Positions 12,240-24,235 of a DNA stretch of 64,000 bases are shown piece by piece. The position numbers and the translations under genes are program-made. The notes beneath the pieces were generated by a model. That model was not told the origin of the DNA and searched no databases. It saw only the letters and a program-made list of their open reading frames with translations. The stretch is from Sinotaia quadrata. Lineage: Eukaryota; Mollusca; Gastropoda; Architaenioglossa; Viviparidae. The stretch lies in contig CM054177.1 of the NCBI GenBank assembly GCA_028829895.1, forward strand, positions 28,843,564 to 28,907,563. Direction: 5' to 3'. How positions within the stretch are numbered: position 1 is the stretch's first letter; every line of letters begins with the position of its first letter.

Positions 12240-12500
12240 CACCTGACAACGCGAAACCTAGACTCCCAGAGTGCCAATGAACCACAAAGGTCTGCCGGCG
12301 GTTCAAAACTGATTTCGATAAACCGTATTTCGCCTTCAAACATTATTCCCCCTCTTCTCCCACGTCCCCTCCCTCCCTCCCGGTTTCTGGTTCCTTACCT
12401 GGCTTTGCTTAGCCATGTATCAAGTGGGCTAACTCGCTTGCCCGGATCGCGCTCAAGCGCCAGCCAAGACTAATCTCGGTAAAAATTTGAAATCTACACG
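12240..12500. other. GC-richer patch upstream of globin A
   Basis: A local rise in GC and CpG in otherwise AT-rich DNA, about 2.2 kb before the globin A start codon. It contains pyrimidine-rich CTCCCTCCCTCCC and several CG dinucleotides at 12435-12470. It could be a promoter or a non-coding first exon (a donor-like CTACAAG/GTGAAC lies at 12591-12602). No transcript evidence is visible, so the role is open. No other gene was found between 12,075 and 13,610. Confidence 0.3.
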
Positions 12501-13609
12501 AGCGGCTACGTAATGGGGCTCACTTCTTCCTGCGTACTCAGTCGGTCACTGAGTCTGTGGCAAGACTTGTCTCATTTCATCACTACAAATCTACAAGGTG
12601 AACAACACCTTAGAGGCTTAACAGAACGCTGACAAGGATCTGGCAGACTTTGAAGCCTGGAAACTTTTCAAAAAACAACAAAAAAAAAAGTAAGAATAAA
12701 CTCTCCCACCAGACTGAGAATACGGATAATGCCCATACTGTCTGCCATGTTTTGTTTCTAACACCTTCGCATGCCGTCAGAAAATCTTTGTTGACGACCC
12801 GTTTAATTAGCGACTGGCGTGAGAAATTATTTTCTTCTTATTTTCTAGTAGAACTAGATTCAAAATGCTGTTTTGGGGACACTGAAAAAAAGAGCCTCAT
12901 GTTAAATCACATAAGCTACGATTACAAGTAAGTCTTTTACTAGGCGATCTGGCGGTATTACTGAACTTGCTGGATGGCAGGTCCACAGCATTGAGTATGA
13001 CGTCTCAATTACGATGTGTTACAGTTCACACACAGGAGCACTTTTTTCCCCATCTTTTTTTTTTTCAAATTTAAAAATAGCTAATACTGAGCTTTAGAAT
13101 TACACATAAATTATTTGCAGACCCCTACAGGTTAAAAACAGAAGGCAATATGGTCAGAAGTTGGGAGTGTTTTATTTATAAATTCATTTATCAACAGCAC
13201 ACCGGCCACTTTGTAATGGTGCTAAATTCCGGCAGGAATGTTTGAGTTTACCAAAGGATGTAGATATATTGTTGTCTGACGTGGATTTAAAGCACAGGTT
13301 GCGTTTATTGCCTGCAGTCTCCGCCAGTGTTCTGTCGACTGATGCACCAAAAACGTGCCTGCCTTATCGCATTTTTTTTTCACCATTGCCTAGCAGGGAC
13401 TGACTTCAAGACAAATTCGTTAAATTAAACTGGATGAGGAATTCTTTAATTTGTTCTTTAGCCCCTCTTGTTTGCCATCTCCATTGCAGTTTAAGTGTAC
13501 ATACTAATTTGCGTAGTAAGTCGTGTAGACGCTACGATATTGACACGGCTTATTTATGGCGTAATGTGAGTATAATACCAATTTTCAGAGTTTTGCATTG
13601 GCGCATGAT

Positions 13610-13925
13610 TGTGATTGCAGTGGTTATGTAAGGTGTACAGAGAAAGTAGATTGCGACTATGTAGACTGCTATGATAAAGTAAAATGCAGTGATAACGTTG
13701 ATTGCAATGACTGTGTGAACTGTAATGATTGCATAGACTGCTACTGTGTAGACATGCAATGATAATGTAGACTGCAATAATAACGTAGACCGCAATGTAA
13801 AGTAGATTGCAATGGTAAAGTAAACTGCAATGGTAACGTAAACTGCAATGGTAACGTAGATTGCAATGGCAACGTAGACTGCAATGGTAACGTAGATTGC
13901 AATGGTAACGTAGATTGCAATAATT
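13610..13925. repeat. 18-bp minisatellite, degenerate 5' end
   Basis: Unit about 18 bp, AACGTAGATTGCAATGGT, nearly perfect at 13790-13920 and increasingly divergent toward 13610. Because 18 is a multiple of three, all frames stay open and give repetitive Leu-Arg-Tyr-His-Cys or Ile-Tyr-Val-Thr peptides, which should not be annotated as genes. Confidence 0.93.
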
Positions 13926-14666
13926 GCACCCACTGAGCGTAATATCACTAACTAAGCACAGCATTGCTTGATCTTACATGTTGACTATAAATTAAATGCT
14001 TTAAATGTCTGTTTGACTGTAATATTACTGTAAACCGATAGTATTTTGTATCTGTTGGCAATATTTGTGTTTCTATGCAATAACTATATTTCTCCCTCTA
14101 TGGGCAGTATTTTGAATCTATTGACAGCAATAACTATATTTCTCTCTCTCTGGGCAATATTTTCTTTTGCAGTCTCTTCCAGGGATCCACCCTAAGCACG
14201 GGATTAGAACTGCGGTAGCCACCTGCTTAGAATTATAACCACAGAAAAATTCACACAAACAGGGACTTTACTATTAGTTTCTCGAAAAACACACAATACA
14301 TTTTGATAAAGTAGAAATATAAAGGGAGAGAAAGAGAGAGACAAAGAGAGACAAAAAGTCTGGAGAAAATAAGGTTGATGTTCGGCGAACTGTTGGTGAC
14401 GTCATTGACACAAAGTGCCCAAGAAAAATATAACAGTTCACTTCGTGACGTCTGCTGTAAGTTTCACCAGTCGTCATTTGTTGGAGAGTGAATCTGTTAC
14501 ACGACACAACTGCCAATTTATTATCTCACACGTTGATTCTATTTTTGTTAGATAGCGACTCTCCTAGTTATGAGCTCAACACCTGGGCCACAATAAAGAG
14601 CTCTTGTGTGGTGCCAGTTTGTGTCATTCTGTCTCCGACACTGCCAGGTCTACGAGAGTTCCAGAC

Positions 14667-14824
14667 ATGGGCAACATTCAGCCGACGGCGTGCCTGGAAG
14701 GCGGCGTCGACAAGGAAAGCCGTTTATACAAGTACCTTACGCCACAGCAGATAAAGACGGTGCAGGAGACGTGGGACATTATGAAGGACGACTTACCTGC
14801 CCTTGGAGTGACTGTTTTCATGAG
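14667..14824 (+). CDS. Globin A, exon 1 (acylated globin X-type, start to B12.2)
   Basis: First exon of a three-exon globin of 184 residues (14667-14824, 34263-34500, 37542-37700; 555 nt including stop). It reads MGNIQPTACL, a linker, then helix A and B (KYLTPQQIKTVQETWDIMK to GVTVFMR). It ends AG/GTAAGT, splitting an Arg codon after its second base: the classical B12.2 globin intron. Gly2 with Asn3, and Cys9, form a site for N-myristoylation plus palmitoylation, as known for globin X, so the protein probably sits on the inner face of the plasma membrane. The frame is open upstream with another ATG at 14604. The start at 14667 is preferred because the paralogue at 63308 begins the same way. 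Globins bind haem and O2; a redox or nitrite-reductase signalling role is inferred from globin X. Confidence 0.95.
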
Positions 14825-15861
14825 GTAAGTGCCTGCTATTTATTTTTTTAATTCCGGACGCCGAATCTTCCTACAGTGTGTAGACGGATTCTTATAATGA
14901 CTACATGGTCTAAGGGTGACTTGTCTACAGTGGCTGACGGTTTTTCTGAGGCTTTTAGATCTCGGACTACAATTAAGGTGTGTTGTGTTTCTTGTACAGT
15001 TAACAAGAAATGTTTTTACAATGTTGTTAAAGGATGGTTAACCTACCCATTTGTGATGGTTTTCTGAGGAAAACATGCATTTCTGTTACCATTGTTGACG
15101 ATTTTCCTGAGGAAAGCATGTATATCTTTTACCTGCCAGGTGAATTGGGGGGGGGGGCGATTGTTTTCCTGAGATAGGTAGATGCATTGCAATTTATAAG
15201 TCTAGTTAAGGACATAAGATCGATTCTTTTTTTCTTTTTGCTTGTGTTTATTAAACATAAATTGAGAAAAAGAAACCTTTTCATAAGTATACCATAAAAT
15301 ACAAATTTACCTTTTTTAAAAAAAATTAAAAAGTGCAAAAGAAAATTTTGAAAAACAAAAGAAATTGATTCTTTTCAAAATTAACCCTAGTGCATCGCTT
15401 AATTTGCGAAAGCAAAAACTGATTCTGTGAAACTTGCTGACAGTTGACTTTGAAAGATCCTAATACAAGCTGGAACATGTGCACTGTTCCTCTGTCACGT
15501 GACGCCATTGTTTTAGAAATTTAGATGCTCACATTTTAAATAACTATTAAAGTACATATATTAGAAATAAGAGATTTTAAAAATAAATAATTAAATATGT
15601 TTAGTCATTAAAATAGAATAATATATTAGATAATGTGTTGCATCGTGTTTATTAAATAGCGTGCTTATATTTATAAACAAAATAGCAACAATCACACCAA
15701 AAAATTGTACATGTTCTTACAAACAATAGGGAAAATAATTTTAAGTATCGCCTTTCGACCAGTACATTTCACTGGCTGTGCACGTGTGCCTGTATTTATG
15801 CGTGCAGTGTTTTTCGGTGTGACTGCTCTTGTAAGCAGAAGTGACCAGTTAGGAACTAGCA

Positions 15862-15900
15862 CGCACGCACGCACACATACACACAAAGAGGAAAAATAGG
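15862..15900. repeat. Short CA/CG-rich simple repeat
   Basis: GCACGCACGCACGCACACAT tract in intron 1 of globin A. The rest of 14,825-16,000 shows only AT-rich sequence and a G10 run at about 15,147. Confidence 0.8.
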
Positions 15901-16002
15901 AAAATCTCCATCAACTACATTTAAGTACCTTACACTAGTACGTGGCAATAAATCTATACTTGCGTGTAGAAATGGTTTTAAAAGTGGTTTGCACTAGACC
16001 AG

Positions 16003-16185
16003 CCAGAGAGGGTTTCTCATCCGGGGTTCCGCGGAACCCTAGAGTTCAGTAAGGGTCGCTAGAGATTCCCAGAAAGACCATGACTGGAAAACATCGTAGA
16101 TATACTAATTTTTATGCAGGGTTCTCTGAGATCTTAAAATTATTTCAAAGGTTCCTTCAGGTTGAAAAGGCTTGGTTAGAGACAA
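16003..16185 (+). mobile_element. hAT-like short inverted-repeat element, copy 1
   Basis: Starts around GAGGGTTTCTCATCCGGGG and ends with TTCCTTCAGGTTGAAAAGGC, whose complement resembles the start, giving imperfect terminal inverted repeats. The internal block ATGCAGGGTTCTCTGAGATC, then TTAAAATTATTTCAAAGGTT, is shared with 30779-30925. The GGTTCCGCGGAACCCTA stretch and CTCA(A/T)CC ends resemble non-autonomous hAT elements of animals. It carries no coding sequence. Confidence 0.6.
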
Positions 16186-16349
16186 AACAAACGACCATTA
16201 TCTCGTGCTACTCTAAGGGAAGTAACTCAACGACAATAACTGTAGGGATGGTGTTCAGGAAGCTGAAGCAAACCTTGACCTTGAGACGAAATTCTCCTAA
16301 GTGGATGAATTTTAAGATAGACTTATTCACTCCATTTCCACTGCTTACA

Positions 16350-16500
16350 TAGAAAGAGAGAGGGAGAGAGAACGCTGGAAGGAGTGCATGTGTGTAAGAG
16401 CAAATATGAGACTGAGAGAAAGAGAGATGCGAGAGAAATTAATAGTGTATGGTAAAGAACGAGAGATCAGAGAGAGAGAGAGAGAGAGATGGGGTATTAT
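16350..16500. repeat. GA-rich low-complexity tract
   Basis: Interrupted (GA)n runs, the longest an AGAGAG stretch at about 16,470-16,489. Confidence 0.85.
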
Positions 16501-16644
16501 ATATTATCACACTGCTATCCAGTAGTAGCGGTGACATTTGCAGGAACAGTTTGATATTTTGCTACTTCCCTTATCTCAGAGATGTACTTTTATCGTATTT
16601 GTTTAGGTGAACTAACTTGGCAACCACTCACAAATGGCTCGAAC

Positions 16645-17215
16645 GCGACCCTATGATTAGAATTGTAAGTCTCTAGATAAGACGGAATGCGACCCTATGA
16701 TTAGAATTGTAAGTCTCTAGATAAGACGGAACGCGACCCTATGATTAGAATTGTAAGTCTCTAGATAAGACGGAATGCGACCCTATGATTAGAATTGTAA
16801 GTCTCTAGATAAGACGGAACGCGACCTTTTGTGAGTCTCTAGATAAGACGGAACGCGACCTTTTGTGAGTCTCTAGATAAGACGAAACGCGACCCTATGA
16901 TTAGAATTGTGAGTCTCTAGATAAGACGGAATGCGACCCTATGATTAGAATTGTGAGTCTCTAGATAAGACGGAACGCGACCTTTTGTGAGTCTCTAGAT
17001 AAGACGGAACGCGACCCTATGATTAGAATTGTGAGTCTCTAGATAAGACGGAACGCGACCTTTTGTGAGTCTCTAGATAAGACGGAACGCGACCCTATGA
17101 TTAGAATTGTGAGTCTCTAGATAAGACGGAACGCGACCTTTTGTGAGTCTCTAGATAAGACGAAACGCGGCCCTATGATTAGATCAGTGAGTCTCTAGAT
17201 AAGATGAAATGCTGC
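16645..17215. repeat. Two-unit (44/34 bp) composite minisatellite
   Basis: Fourteen units begin GCGACC at 16645, 16689, 16733, 16777, 16821, 16855, 16889, 16933, 16977, 17011, 17055, 17089, 17133 and 17167. Type A is 44 bp (GCGACCCTATGATTAGAATT then GTAAG/GTGAGTCTCTAG...). Type B is 34 bp and lacks the ATGATTAGAA part. The order is AAAABBAABABABA, the last unit diverged. Confidence 0.97.
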
Positions 17216-17411
17216 AAGTAAAGCGGGTACCTGCTTGTAAAATGCTGGGTACTTTCTTACCGTCTCGAGACTTCCCTATTTACTGTCCCCAACCTTAATG
17301 CCTCCAGCACAATCAAAAAGAAACGGGAAACAGAAAAAGAAGTGAGAGAAAAACAGTAAAATGAAACAGAAAAAGAGTCGAAGCTAAACAAGAAAGCTAA
17401 AGGATGAAAAT

Positions 17412-17427
17412 CCCCCCCCCCCCCCCC
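17412..17427. repeat. Poly-C run
   Basis: An uninterrupted C run of about 16; its exact length is likely to vary and to be error-prone in assembly. Confidence 0.9.
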
Positions 17428-17761
17428 AACACACTGTTTATATTTCACGATAGGAAGCCAATTTGTTACAGATCGGTAAATACAAACACAGCAAAACATT
17501 GTATTTATTTACTTAATGCATCGAAGATGAAACTTGGTAAACCCCGTACTGATTGGACAAGTTGGAATCTGCGCATTACACGTCACTGTGTGAATGTTTC
17601 TGAGACTGAATTGCACGGCTTGTCGTGAGTTATCGTGTTCAAGCGCAAGAGAGCTGTGCAAAACTGCACGTTCAGATTAAAAAAAATAAGAAAAAAATCA
17701 ACATTTTTCAAAGAGATGATCATGTCACATTGACATGATAATTTTAGTACGGCAGTAAATA

Positions 17762-17945
17762 TTTAGTGTAGTAGATAACTACACAATGGCATGTCACTTT
17801 GGTACAATACTCTGTTTAGTATGATAGATAACTAGACAATGGCATGTCATTTTGATACAATAGTTTGTTTAGTATGATAGATAACTAGACAATGGCATGT
17901 CATTTTGATACAATACTCTGTTTAGTTTGGTATATAACTATATAA
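17762..17945. repeat. 53-54 bp minisatellite, about 3.5 copies
   Basis: Units open TTTAGTATGATAGATAACTA and contain ACAATGGCATGTCATTTTGA; the first and last copies are diverged. Confidence 0.9.
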
Positions 17946-18349
17946 TACTAAATCACATTGACACACTAGTTGTTTAGCATGGTGGTTAGATACACACTGG
18001 CTCGCATTAATTGGCTCACACAATGACCCATCACTTACAGACCGTCCGAGATAACAAGTGAGCGCTAACCCATATGAAACATAGGGTCTACATGACATAT
18101 TTCCATAACTCTGGTAGATAAATGATTCAATGGCCACTCAAGCGTGACAAAAAAATGGCATAAAGAAGCATCAAAGGTATAGTTGCTAGTAGAATGATGC
18201 ACTGCTAATTATAGCTAATATGGTCCATCATGTTATGTAGTTAAATGGTTCAAGGCAATTCATTTTAAACCAAATTAGATAAGAGTTTTCTCACATAGCT
18301 ATAGGTAGTTGGATGACCTACTCATGTCACGTTGTTAGCCGGATGACAA

Positions 18350-18790
18350 TAGTCTGTCTTTTATGGCAAGTGGATGATATAATGGTCTGACCTTTAATGA
18401 TGAGTGGATGGCACAATGGTCTGCCTTTTAATGGTGATGGATGGCACAATGCCCTGCCTTTTAATGGTGAGTGGATGGCTCAATGGTCTGTCTTTTGCGG
18501 TGATTTGGTGATTTAATTTTTTAAGCTTTTTATGGTGATTTGTGGTGATTTGGTGATTTAATATTTTTTAGCTTTTATGGCAAGTGAATAGCGTAATGGC
18601 CTACCTTTTATGGTGAATGGATGACCTATTGGCCAGCCTTTTATGGTAAGTGAATTACACAATGGCCAGCCTTTTATGGCAAGTGAATGACTCAATGGCC
18701 AGCCTTTTACGGTAAAACGGGTAAGTGAATTATGCAATGACCAGCCTTTTACGGCAAGTGAATTATACAATGGCTAGCCTTTTATAGCAA
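18350..18790. repeat. Degenerate 32-36 bp minisatellite
   Basis: Repeated blocks of the form GCCTTTTATGGTGAGTGGAT followed by GACACAATGGTC or variants. The array runs directly into the R2 copy at 18791. Confidence 0.85.
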
Positions 18791-19490
18791 GTGTGGTGGA
18801 GTAATTTTGCCTCTCCCAATTTTAAAATTTATATAAATTATATAAATTGTTAAATTGTCAGAGTAACCCAATCTTGGGCACTCCTTATCATGGTAGAAAG
18901 TGACTGAGTTGAAGTAAACGTTCGAGGAGAAATTATGCTAGAATTGCTGATGTAATGCGAACTGAGTGAATAGTTTTTATTATCTAATGGTTATGATTTA
19001 TGAGAACGAGACCAGCCAATGAGCTGAGATTAAAAGGTTTACTTGCTGTAGAGAAATCTAATGTCTAATTACTTTGAATTTATAGTGGCAAGAAGATGTC
19101 CGGTCTTGAAAGGCAGCTGTTAGCTTGATGGGGAGTTAAAATGAATGGTTGAGAAAGAATAGAAATATTTAGAAATATTTCATGCATGTTCGCTATTGAT
19201 ATTCTTGTGTTTTAATAAGATGTATTATGTGAGTAGACTATTATTTCTACAAATGTTTAAACTATGCTTGTATATGGTGTACAAATCACTAGACATTGTT
19301 TTGATATGCTGTATTTATTATGCTGTGTGCATGTATTGGGCTAATAAATACCGTTGCAAGAAATTGTAAGTTGAGACTGGAGTGTAAGAAAGAATGAAGT
19401 TATAAAGTGATAAAGTGGAAGCTTTGCATTTGTCCTCTGCTTATATTTTGTAGAGACAAGTAGCCTTTTCTGCTTTCATTTCAACATTTG
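18791..19490 (+). mobile_element. Dispersed repeat family R2, copy a
   Basis: Begins GTGTGGTGGAGTAATTTTGC, passes through ATTGTTAAATTGTCAGAGTA, CTTGGGCACTCCTTATCATG and GGGCTAATAAATACCGTTGC, and ends near TTTCATTTCAACATT. It matches the reversed copy at 36595-37320 over its whole length, and the copies at 58683-59725, 41700-42500 and 49000-49400 more distantly. It has no long reading frame. It is probably a non-autonomous transposon or a decayed longer element. Confidence 0.85.
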
Positions 19491-20194
19491 ATTTGGACAC
19501 CCTGGTTTACTGTCTGTAGACCACTACGACCAACCAACCGTGGTAAAGGCGGGAAGTGGCATGTAAGTTTAAGAACACACTACACCCTACTGATGTGTGG
19601 CAGCAAGATATGCTAATTACCTGAACATTTTCTAGTGTAGAGAAGTTGTTGGACATTGCTACATTTATTGTTCTGTTTGAAGGAATTGACACATCGAAAA
19701 GAAGCACCCAGGTCAACTCTTAGTAGTGGATCTGTGTTTTTCAATGTGCAGTGAGGCAAGGAGCATGCATAGTAACTAGAAGGCTCACTGACCTGTCGGG
19801 GCAGAATGGTACGTAAATGATACAATGGTCTGCCATGAAAGACAGAGGACGGTTACCGGTCATGCATGGCAACTAGATGACAGTGGTATATATGGTCAGT
19901 AACTGTAAATTGCTGACCAGCCGGAACTGCATAAAGCTTCGTTGTACTTAATAAACTTTACACTAGAAGTCGGCTTAACTGACTTTCACTTCGCTGCTTG
20001 TGAACATTTCCCCAAAGCAAAACGAAAGACGACTAAAACGACAGGGAACGCGTTGAAACAGTCCTAGCAAATGAACCAATGAAACCGCTCATTTATAAAA
20101 CCAATATTGAAAACAACAGCAAAGAGAAAATACATGCACGAATATATTGTTGCCATAGGTGACGTGGACATTACAGCAAGAAATGAAACCACTA

Positions 20195-20245
20195 GTAGCT
20201 TACTTAGGGTCGGGGGGGGGGGTTCGCCCCGGGTGATGGCCATAC
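20195..20245. repeat. Possible transposon end with G-run and hairpin
   Basis: TCGGGGGGGGGGTTCGCCCCGGGTG forms a GC hairpin in AT-rich DNA. Similar CGGGG...TTCGCCCCGGGTG strings mark decayed elements in several invertebrate genomes, but only one copy is visible here. Confidence 0.35.
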
Positions 20246-20382
20246 ATAACATATTTTTGTTTGTGCATTTACAATTATTTTGGGAGGTGCCAAATGCTTT
20301 AGAATGCCTGTGGAAACCACAATATATTTTACATAGTACGTTACATGTTTATACGTGGGTGTTTCTTTGCTATCAATTAAAA

Positions 20383-20383
20383 C

Positions 20384-20478
<95 letters not shown>

Positions 20479-20538
20479 GTCTGTCTGTCTATCTATCTAT
20501 GTCTATCTGTCGGTCGGTCTGTCGGTCCGTCCGTCCAT
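20383..20538. repeat. (TCTA)n decaying to TCTG/TCGG
   Basis: About 24 TCTA units then TCTG, TCGG and TCCG variants, showing gradual divergence at the 3' end. Confidence 0.96.
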
Positions 20539-20708
20539 ATGTGTATGTGCGCAAACATTAAAAAATTTCTACTTTGATAATCAACTTCAAAATAGCTCAA
20601 GGAAAACAGATTATTAAAATAAAGTATTGATTAAACCGAAGAACATAAGCAAAATTAATACACACACAATACACAGACACATACAAATACGAACAAAAGC
20701 ATTTACAC

Positions 20709-20905
20709 TCATAATTTACTAAACCCTCCCTAAAGATCTGCCCTCTCCATCACGGGGAATATGTTGATCAATCATAATTTACTCTAAACCCTCCCTAAAG
20801 ATCAGCCTTCTCCTTTACCGGTGGAATATGTTGATCAATCATAATTTACTAAACCCTCCCTAAAGATCTGCCCTCTCCTTTACCGGGGGAATATATTGAT
20901 CAATC
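20709..20905. repeat. 65-bp minisatellite, 3 copies
   Basis: Units contain AAACCCTCCCTAAAGATCTG at 20721, 20786 and 20851 and end AATATGTTGATCAATCATAA. Confidence 0.95.
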
Positions 20906-21230
20906 ATAATTATAATTTTTTCCGAAAGGCACGGGTTTGCACGCATGTTTAAAAGCTTAAAGTGGGTAAATAGTACATCAAGAGAAAATTTTGAAAGCTG
21001 TATTTTCTTTGAGTTATTCTGACAATGCTTTGCGAAAATTATATGATACTATCTCTATCAGTCTTAGAATTATGGTATATTAAGATATTCTGCCAATTCC
21101 TAAGTGGCGCCGTCTTTTGACGTCACTAGACGATAAGCAAAATAAAGTAACAAGGGTCACAGTGAATATTTTATTTTGAAATTTTTGCAACATAGTCTAT
21201 ATTTATGTTTTATATATACATATATGTGTT

Positions 21231-21234
21231 TGTG

Positions 21235-21279
<45 letters not shown>

Positions 21280-21296
21280 TGTGCGTGCGTGCGTGC

Positions 21297-21349
<53 letters not shown>
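21231..21349. repeat. (GT)n with (GTGC)n core
   Basis: Two GT runs flank a short GCGTGCGTGCGT block. Translations of it are not genes. Confidence 0.97.
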
Positions 21350-21352
<3 letters not shown>

Positions 21353-21604
21353 GTTGACTTCTTTCATCACAGGAGCCAAAGTTTGTATGTTTGTGAAGCA
21401 GATTTAATACTTGATACTTGATCATGTTTGATTGACAGTCGTGTCCTTTACCAACCAGTGCCCAGTGTCCTTATAATGCGACACTACAGGGCATCTGTCC
21501 ACACTTTTCTCTATGGGTTCTCTCCCCTTTTCACCCAATGTCTTTGTCCTTCTCTTTTCATACTCGCTCAGAGTTGCATATCCGAACTGTCAGTTGCTTC
21601 AAGC

Positions 21605-21624
21605 AAAAAAAAAAAAAAAAAAAA
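21605..21624. repeat. Poly-A run
   Basis: About 20 A in a row. No retroposed gene was recognised just upstream. The stretch 21,650-22,370 shows no gene. Confidence 0.9.
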
Positions 21625-22369
21625 GTTCAACATTGGAAACTAGGACAGTAACGCCTTTACTATAATCTGAAAGCACGCGAAATTGGCACTATTTCGAATC
21701 AATCTAGTTATCTATTAAATTTCAAACAAACAAATAAAAAACCTTTTTCAAAGTTATCTTTCTTTTAAAACAGAGTGGCAAGCAAAATGTGGCGACACTA
21801 GTGAGATAATTTCCGTTCCAGATATAAAAATAAAAGCTTGATATCTTTTCTTTTTCGTTTTTTTTGTTTTGTTTGTTTTGCTGTCGTTAGTGTAGTTGCA
21901 CTATCTTTGCCCACGTACATGAAAATCTTTCTCAAAGGATCTTTAGGGTCTCTCTCGTTCCAAGCTTCCAGTAACTGAAAGTGCCAAGAACGACCTTGTC
22001 AGCAATGTATGAGTTTTATCACTAAATGAGTTTGATAGGACATAGGCAGAAGCGCAAGACATCGTTAGGGAGAAGAAGAAACATACAAATAAAACTGTAA
22101 CAAGCGCGGTAAGTCCTAATCATAGGGGCGGCTGATTTAAAATCACGACTAAATCCATTAAAGTAATTCGATCCACGATAGATGTTACTAAACCCCGACT
22201 TGCCTGATATATATTTCTGTAGATGACGCAATTAAATAACACTGGTGTGAAAGCATTCACTTTCTAAACAATACAACAACCAATGATATAGACACTTGAT
22301 CATTATTAGGCCTGTTCTGCATTTGAAGCGCAATTTTCTGCGGCCCTTTGATACCGTTGTGTCTGTAAA

Positions 22370-23220
22370 TAAATAGAAATACGATTTTCTGATATCCATT
22401 GATACTTGTGAAGATATAGGACATATATTGAGCTGTCGCTGAAGAGAAGTGTAATTTTCTAATGTCCCTTGATATAAATGTCAGCCGTTCTCTCTGTTAC
22501 TACATAGAAATACAGCCTTCTAATGTCCCTTGATAACTGAGAAATATATAAGTCAGCCGTTCTAGCTTTTACTAAATAGAAATACAACTTTCTAATGTCC
22601 ATTAATGATTATGAAAATATAAGACAGCCGTTGTGTCTGTAACTAAACAGAAATACAGTCTTCTAATGACCATTTATAATTATGAAGATATAGGATAGCC
22701 GTTTTGTCAGTAACTAAACAGAAATACAGTCTTCTAATGACAATTTATAATTATGAAGATATAGGATAGCCGTTTTGTCAGTAACTAAACAGAAATACAG
22801 TCTTCTAATGACCATTTATAATTATGAAGATATAAGACAGCCGTTTTGTCAGTAACTAAACAGAAATACAGTCTTCTAATGACAATTTATAATTATGAAG
22901 ATATAAGACAGCCGTTTTGTCAGTAACTAAACAGAAATACAGCCTTCTAATGACCATTTATAATTATGAAGATATAGGATAGCCGTTTTGTCAGTAACTA
23001 AACAGAGACATAATAGTCTACTGTCCGTTGAGTCAGTGAAGAAATGGGACACTATTCTGTCAATAATTAAAGAGAAATACAATCCTCTTCTGCCCGTTGA
23101 TAATTGTGAACATGTCTGTAAGTAAACAGAAGTCCTATGTTCTTCTGCCCGTTGATAATTGTGAAAATATATGATAGTCATGTCTGTAAGTAAACAGAAG
23201 TCCTATGGTCTACTGCCCTT
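22370..23220. repeat. 71-bp minisatellite, about 11 copies
   Basis: Core units at 22,684-22,990 are 71 bp, containing GATAGCCGTTTTGTCAGTAA and ACAGTCTTCTAATGACCATT. Outer units are progressively diverged on both sides, so the homogeneous middle is the youngest part. Confidence 0.93.
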
Positions 23221-23292
23221 TGAAGATTGAAGTTAACAGCTTAGCTGTTTGTATCCGTAACAGTTTACATATTTAATTTTTACTGCTCTTTT

Positions 23293-23466
23293 GACAGCTA
23301 TAGACACTTGTGAAACTATTGCTTTACTGGTCCTTAGATACATATGAACAAAGAGGACAAGAATTATACATTAATATTTGACAGCTATAGACACCTGTGA
23401 AAGTATTGCTATTTTTGTCCTTAGATACATGTGAACAAAGAGGACAAGAATTAAACATTAACCAGT
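23293..23466. repeat. Tandem duplication, 87 bp x 2
   Basis: GACAGCTATAGACACTTGTG starts copies at 23293 and 23380; both contain AACAAAGAGGACAAGAATTA. Confidence 0.95.
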
Positions 23467-23884
23467 GAGTGTCTACTGCGTTCATTTTATTTTCTTAATT
23501 CTCGCTTTCTGACATCAGTGAGGAGACAGGGCAAAATTGTATTAATTAATACAAATTATCTTGTTTTTCGAACGTATTTAAGCAATACAAAATATTTTGT
23601 CAGCCATACTTTTGAGAACAAGAAACAAAATAGATGACGAATATGTATTTAACCAGTTATAAAAGGTCAATATTTGATATCTGGAAACTCTCTTTGATCA
23701 GTGAAAATCTATGTATATCTCTCTCTCTATATATATATACTCGTATATTATTCGATATTTAGGCAGAGGACAAAGGGAGGCAATAATTGTAACTTTAATG
23801 ACAGGAACATAAATCACTACATTTGTGAATTATTTTGTTCTGAAAAATTAACTATGAAATTATAACCGTGAAGAAAACCGTGGA

Positions 23885-24235
23885 ATTTAGAATAAATATG
23901 ACTGGGTTAAAATATAATATGGCTGAGCTATAAATATGGGTGAAAATATAAATATGACCGGGTTACTATACACTATAAATAGGACTGGGTGAAAATATAA
24001 ATATGACCGGGTGAAAATATAAATATGACCGAATGAAAATATAAATATGACCGGGTGAAAATATAAATATGACCGGTGAAAATATAAATATGACCGGTTA
24101 AAATATAAATATGACCGGTTAAAATATAATATGATTGAGCTATAAATATGACTGGGTGAAAATATAAATATGGTCGGGTTATAATATAAATATGACTGGG
24201 TTTAAAATACAAATGTATTACTGGGAGAAAATATA
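23885..24235. repeat. 22-bp minisatellite
   Basis: Unit about 22 bp, ATATGACCGGGTGAAAATAT plus AA, with 20-24 bp length variants. The stretch 24,250-24,960 holds nothing recognisable. Confidence 0.93.

Noticed and set aside
13550..13964. Overlapping minus-strand frames of 132 and 136 codons
   Set aside because: An 18-bp minisatellite keeps every frame open; peptides are pure repeats and two frames overlap fully.
20107..20577. 156-codon frame with Leu-Ser-Ile-Tyr repeats
   Set aside because: Produced by the (TCTA)n array; the frames at 11373-11630 and 51143-51370 have the same cause.
22370..23220. Regular repeats resembling a CRISPR array
   Set aside because: Whole 71-bp units are repeated, with no unique spacers between short repeats, and the genome is eukaryotic. 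The other minisatellites fail in the same way.
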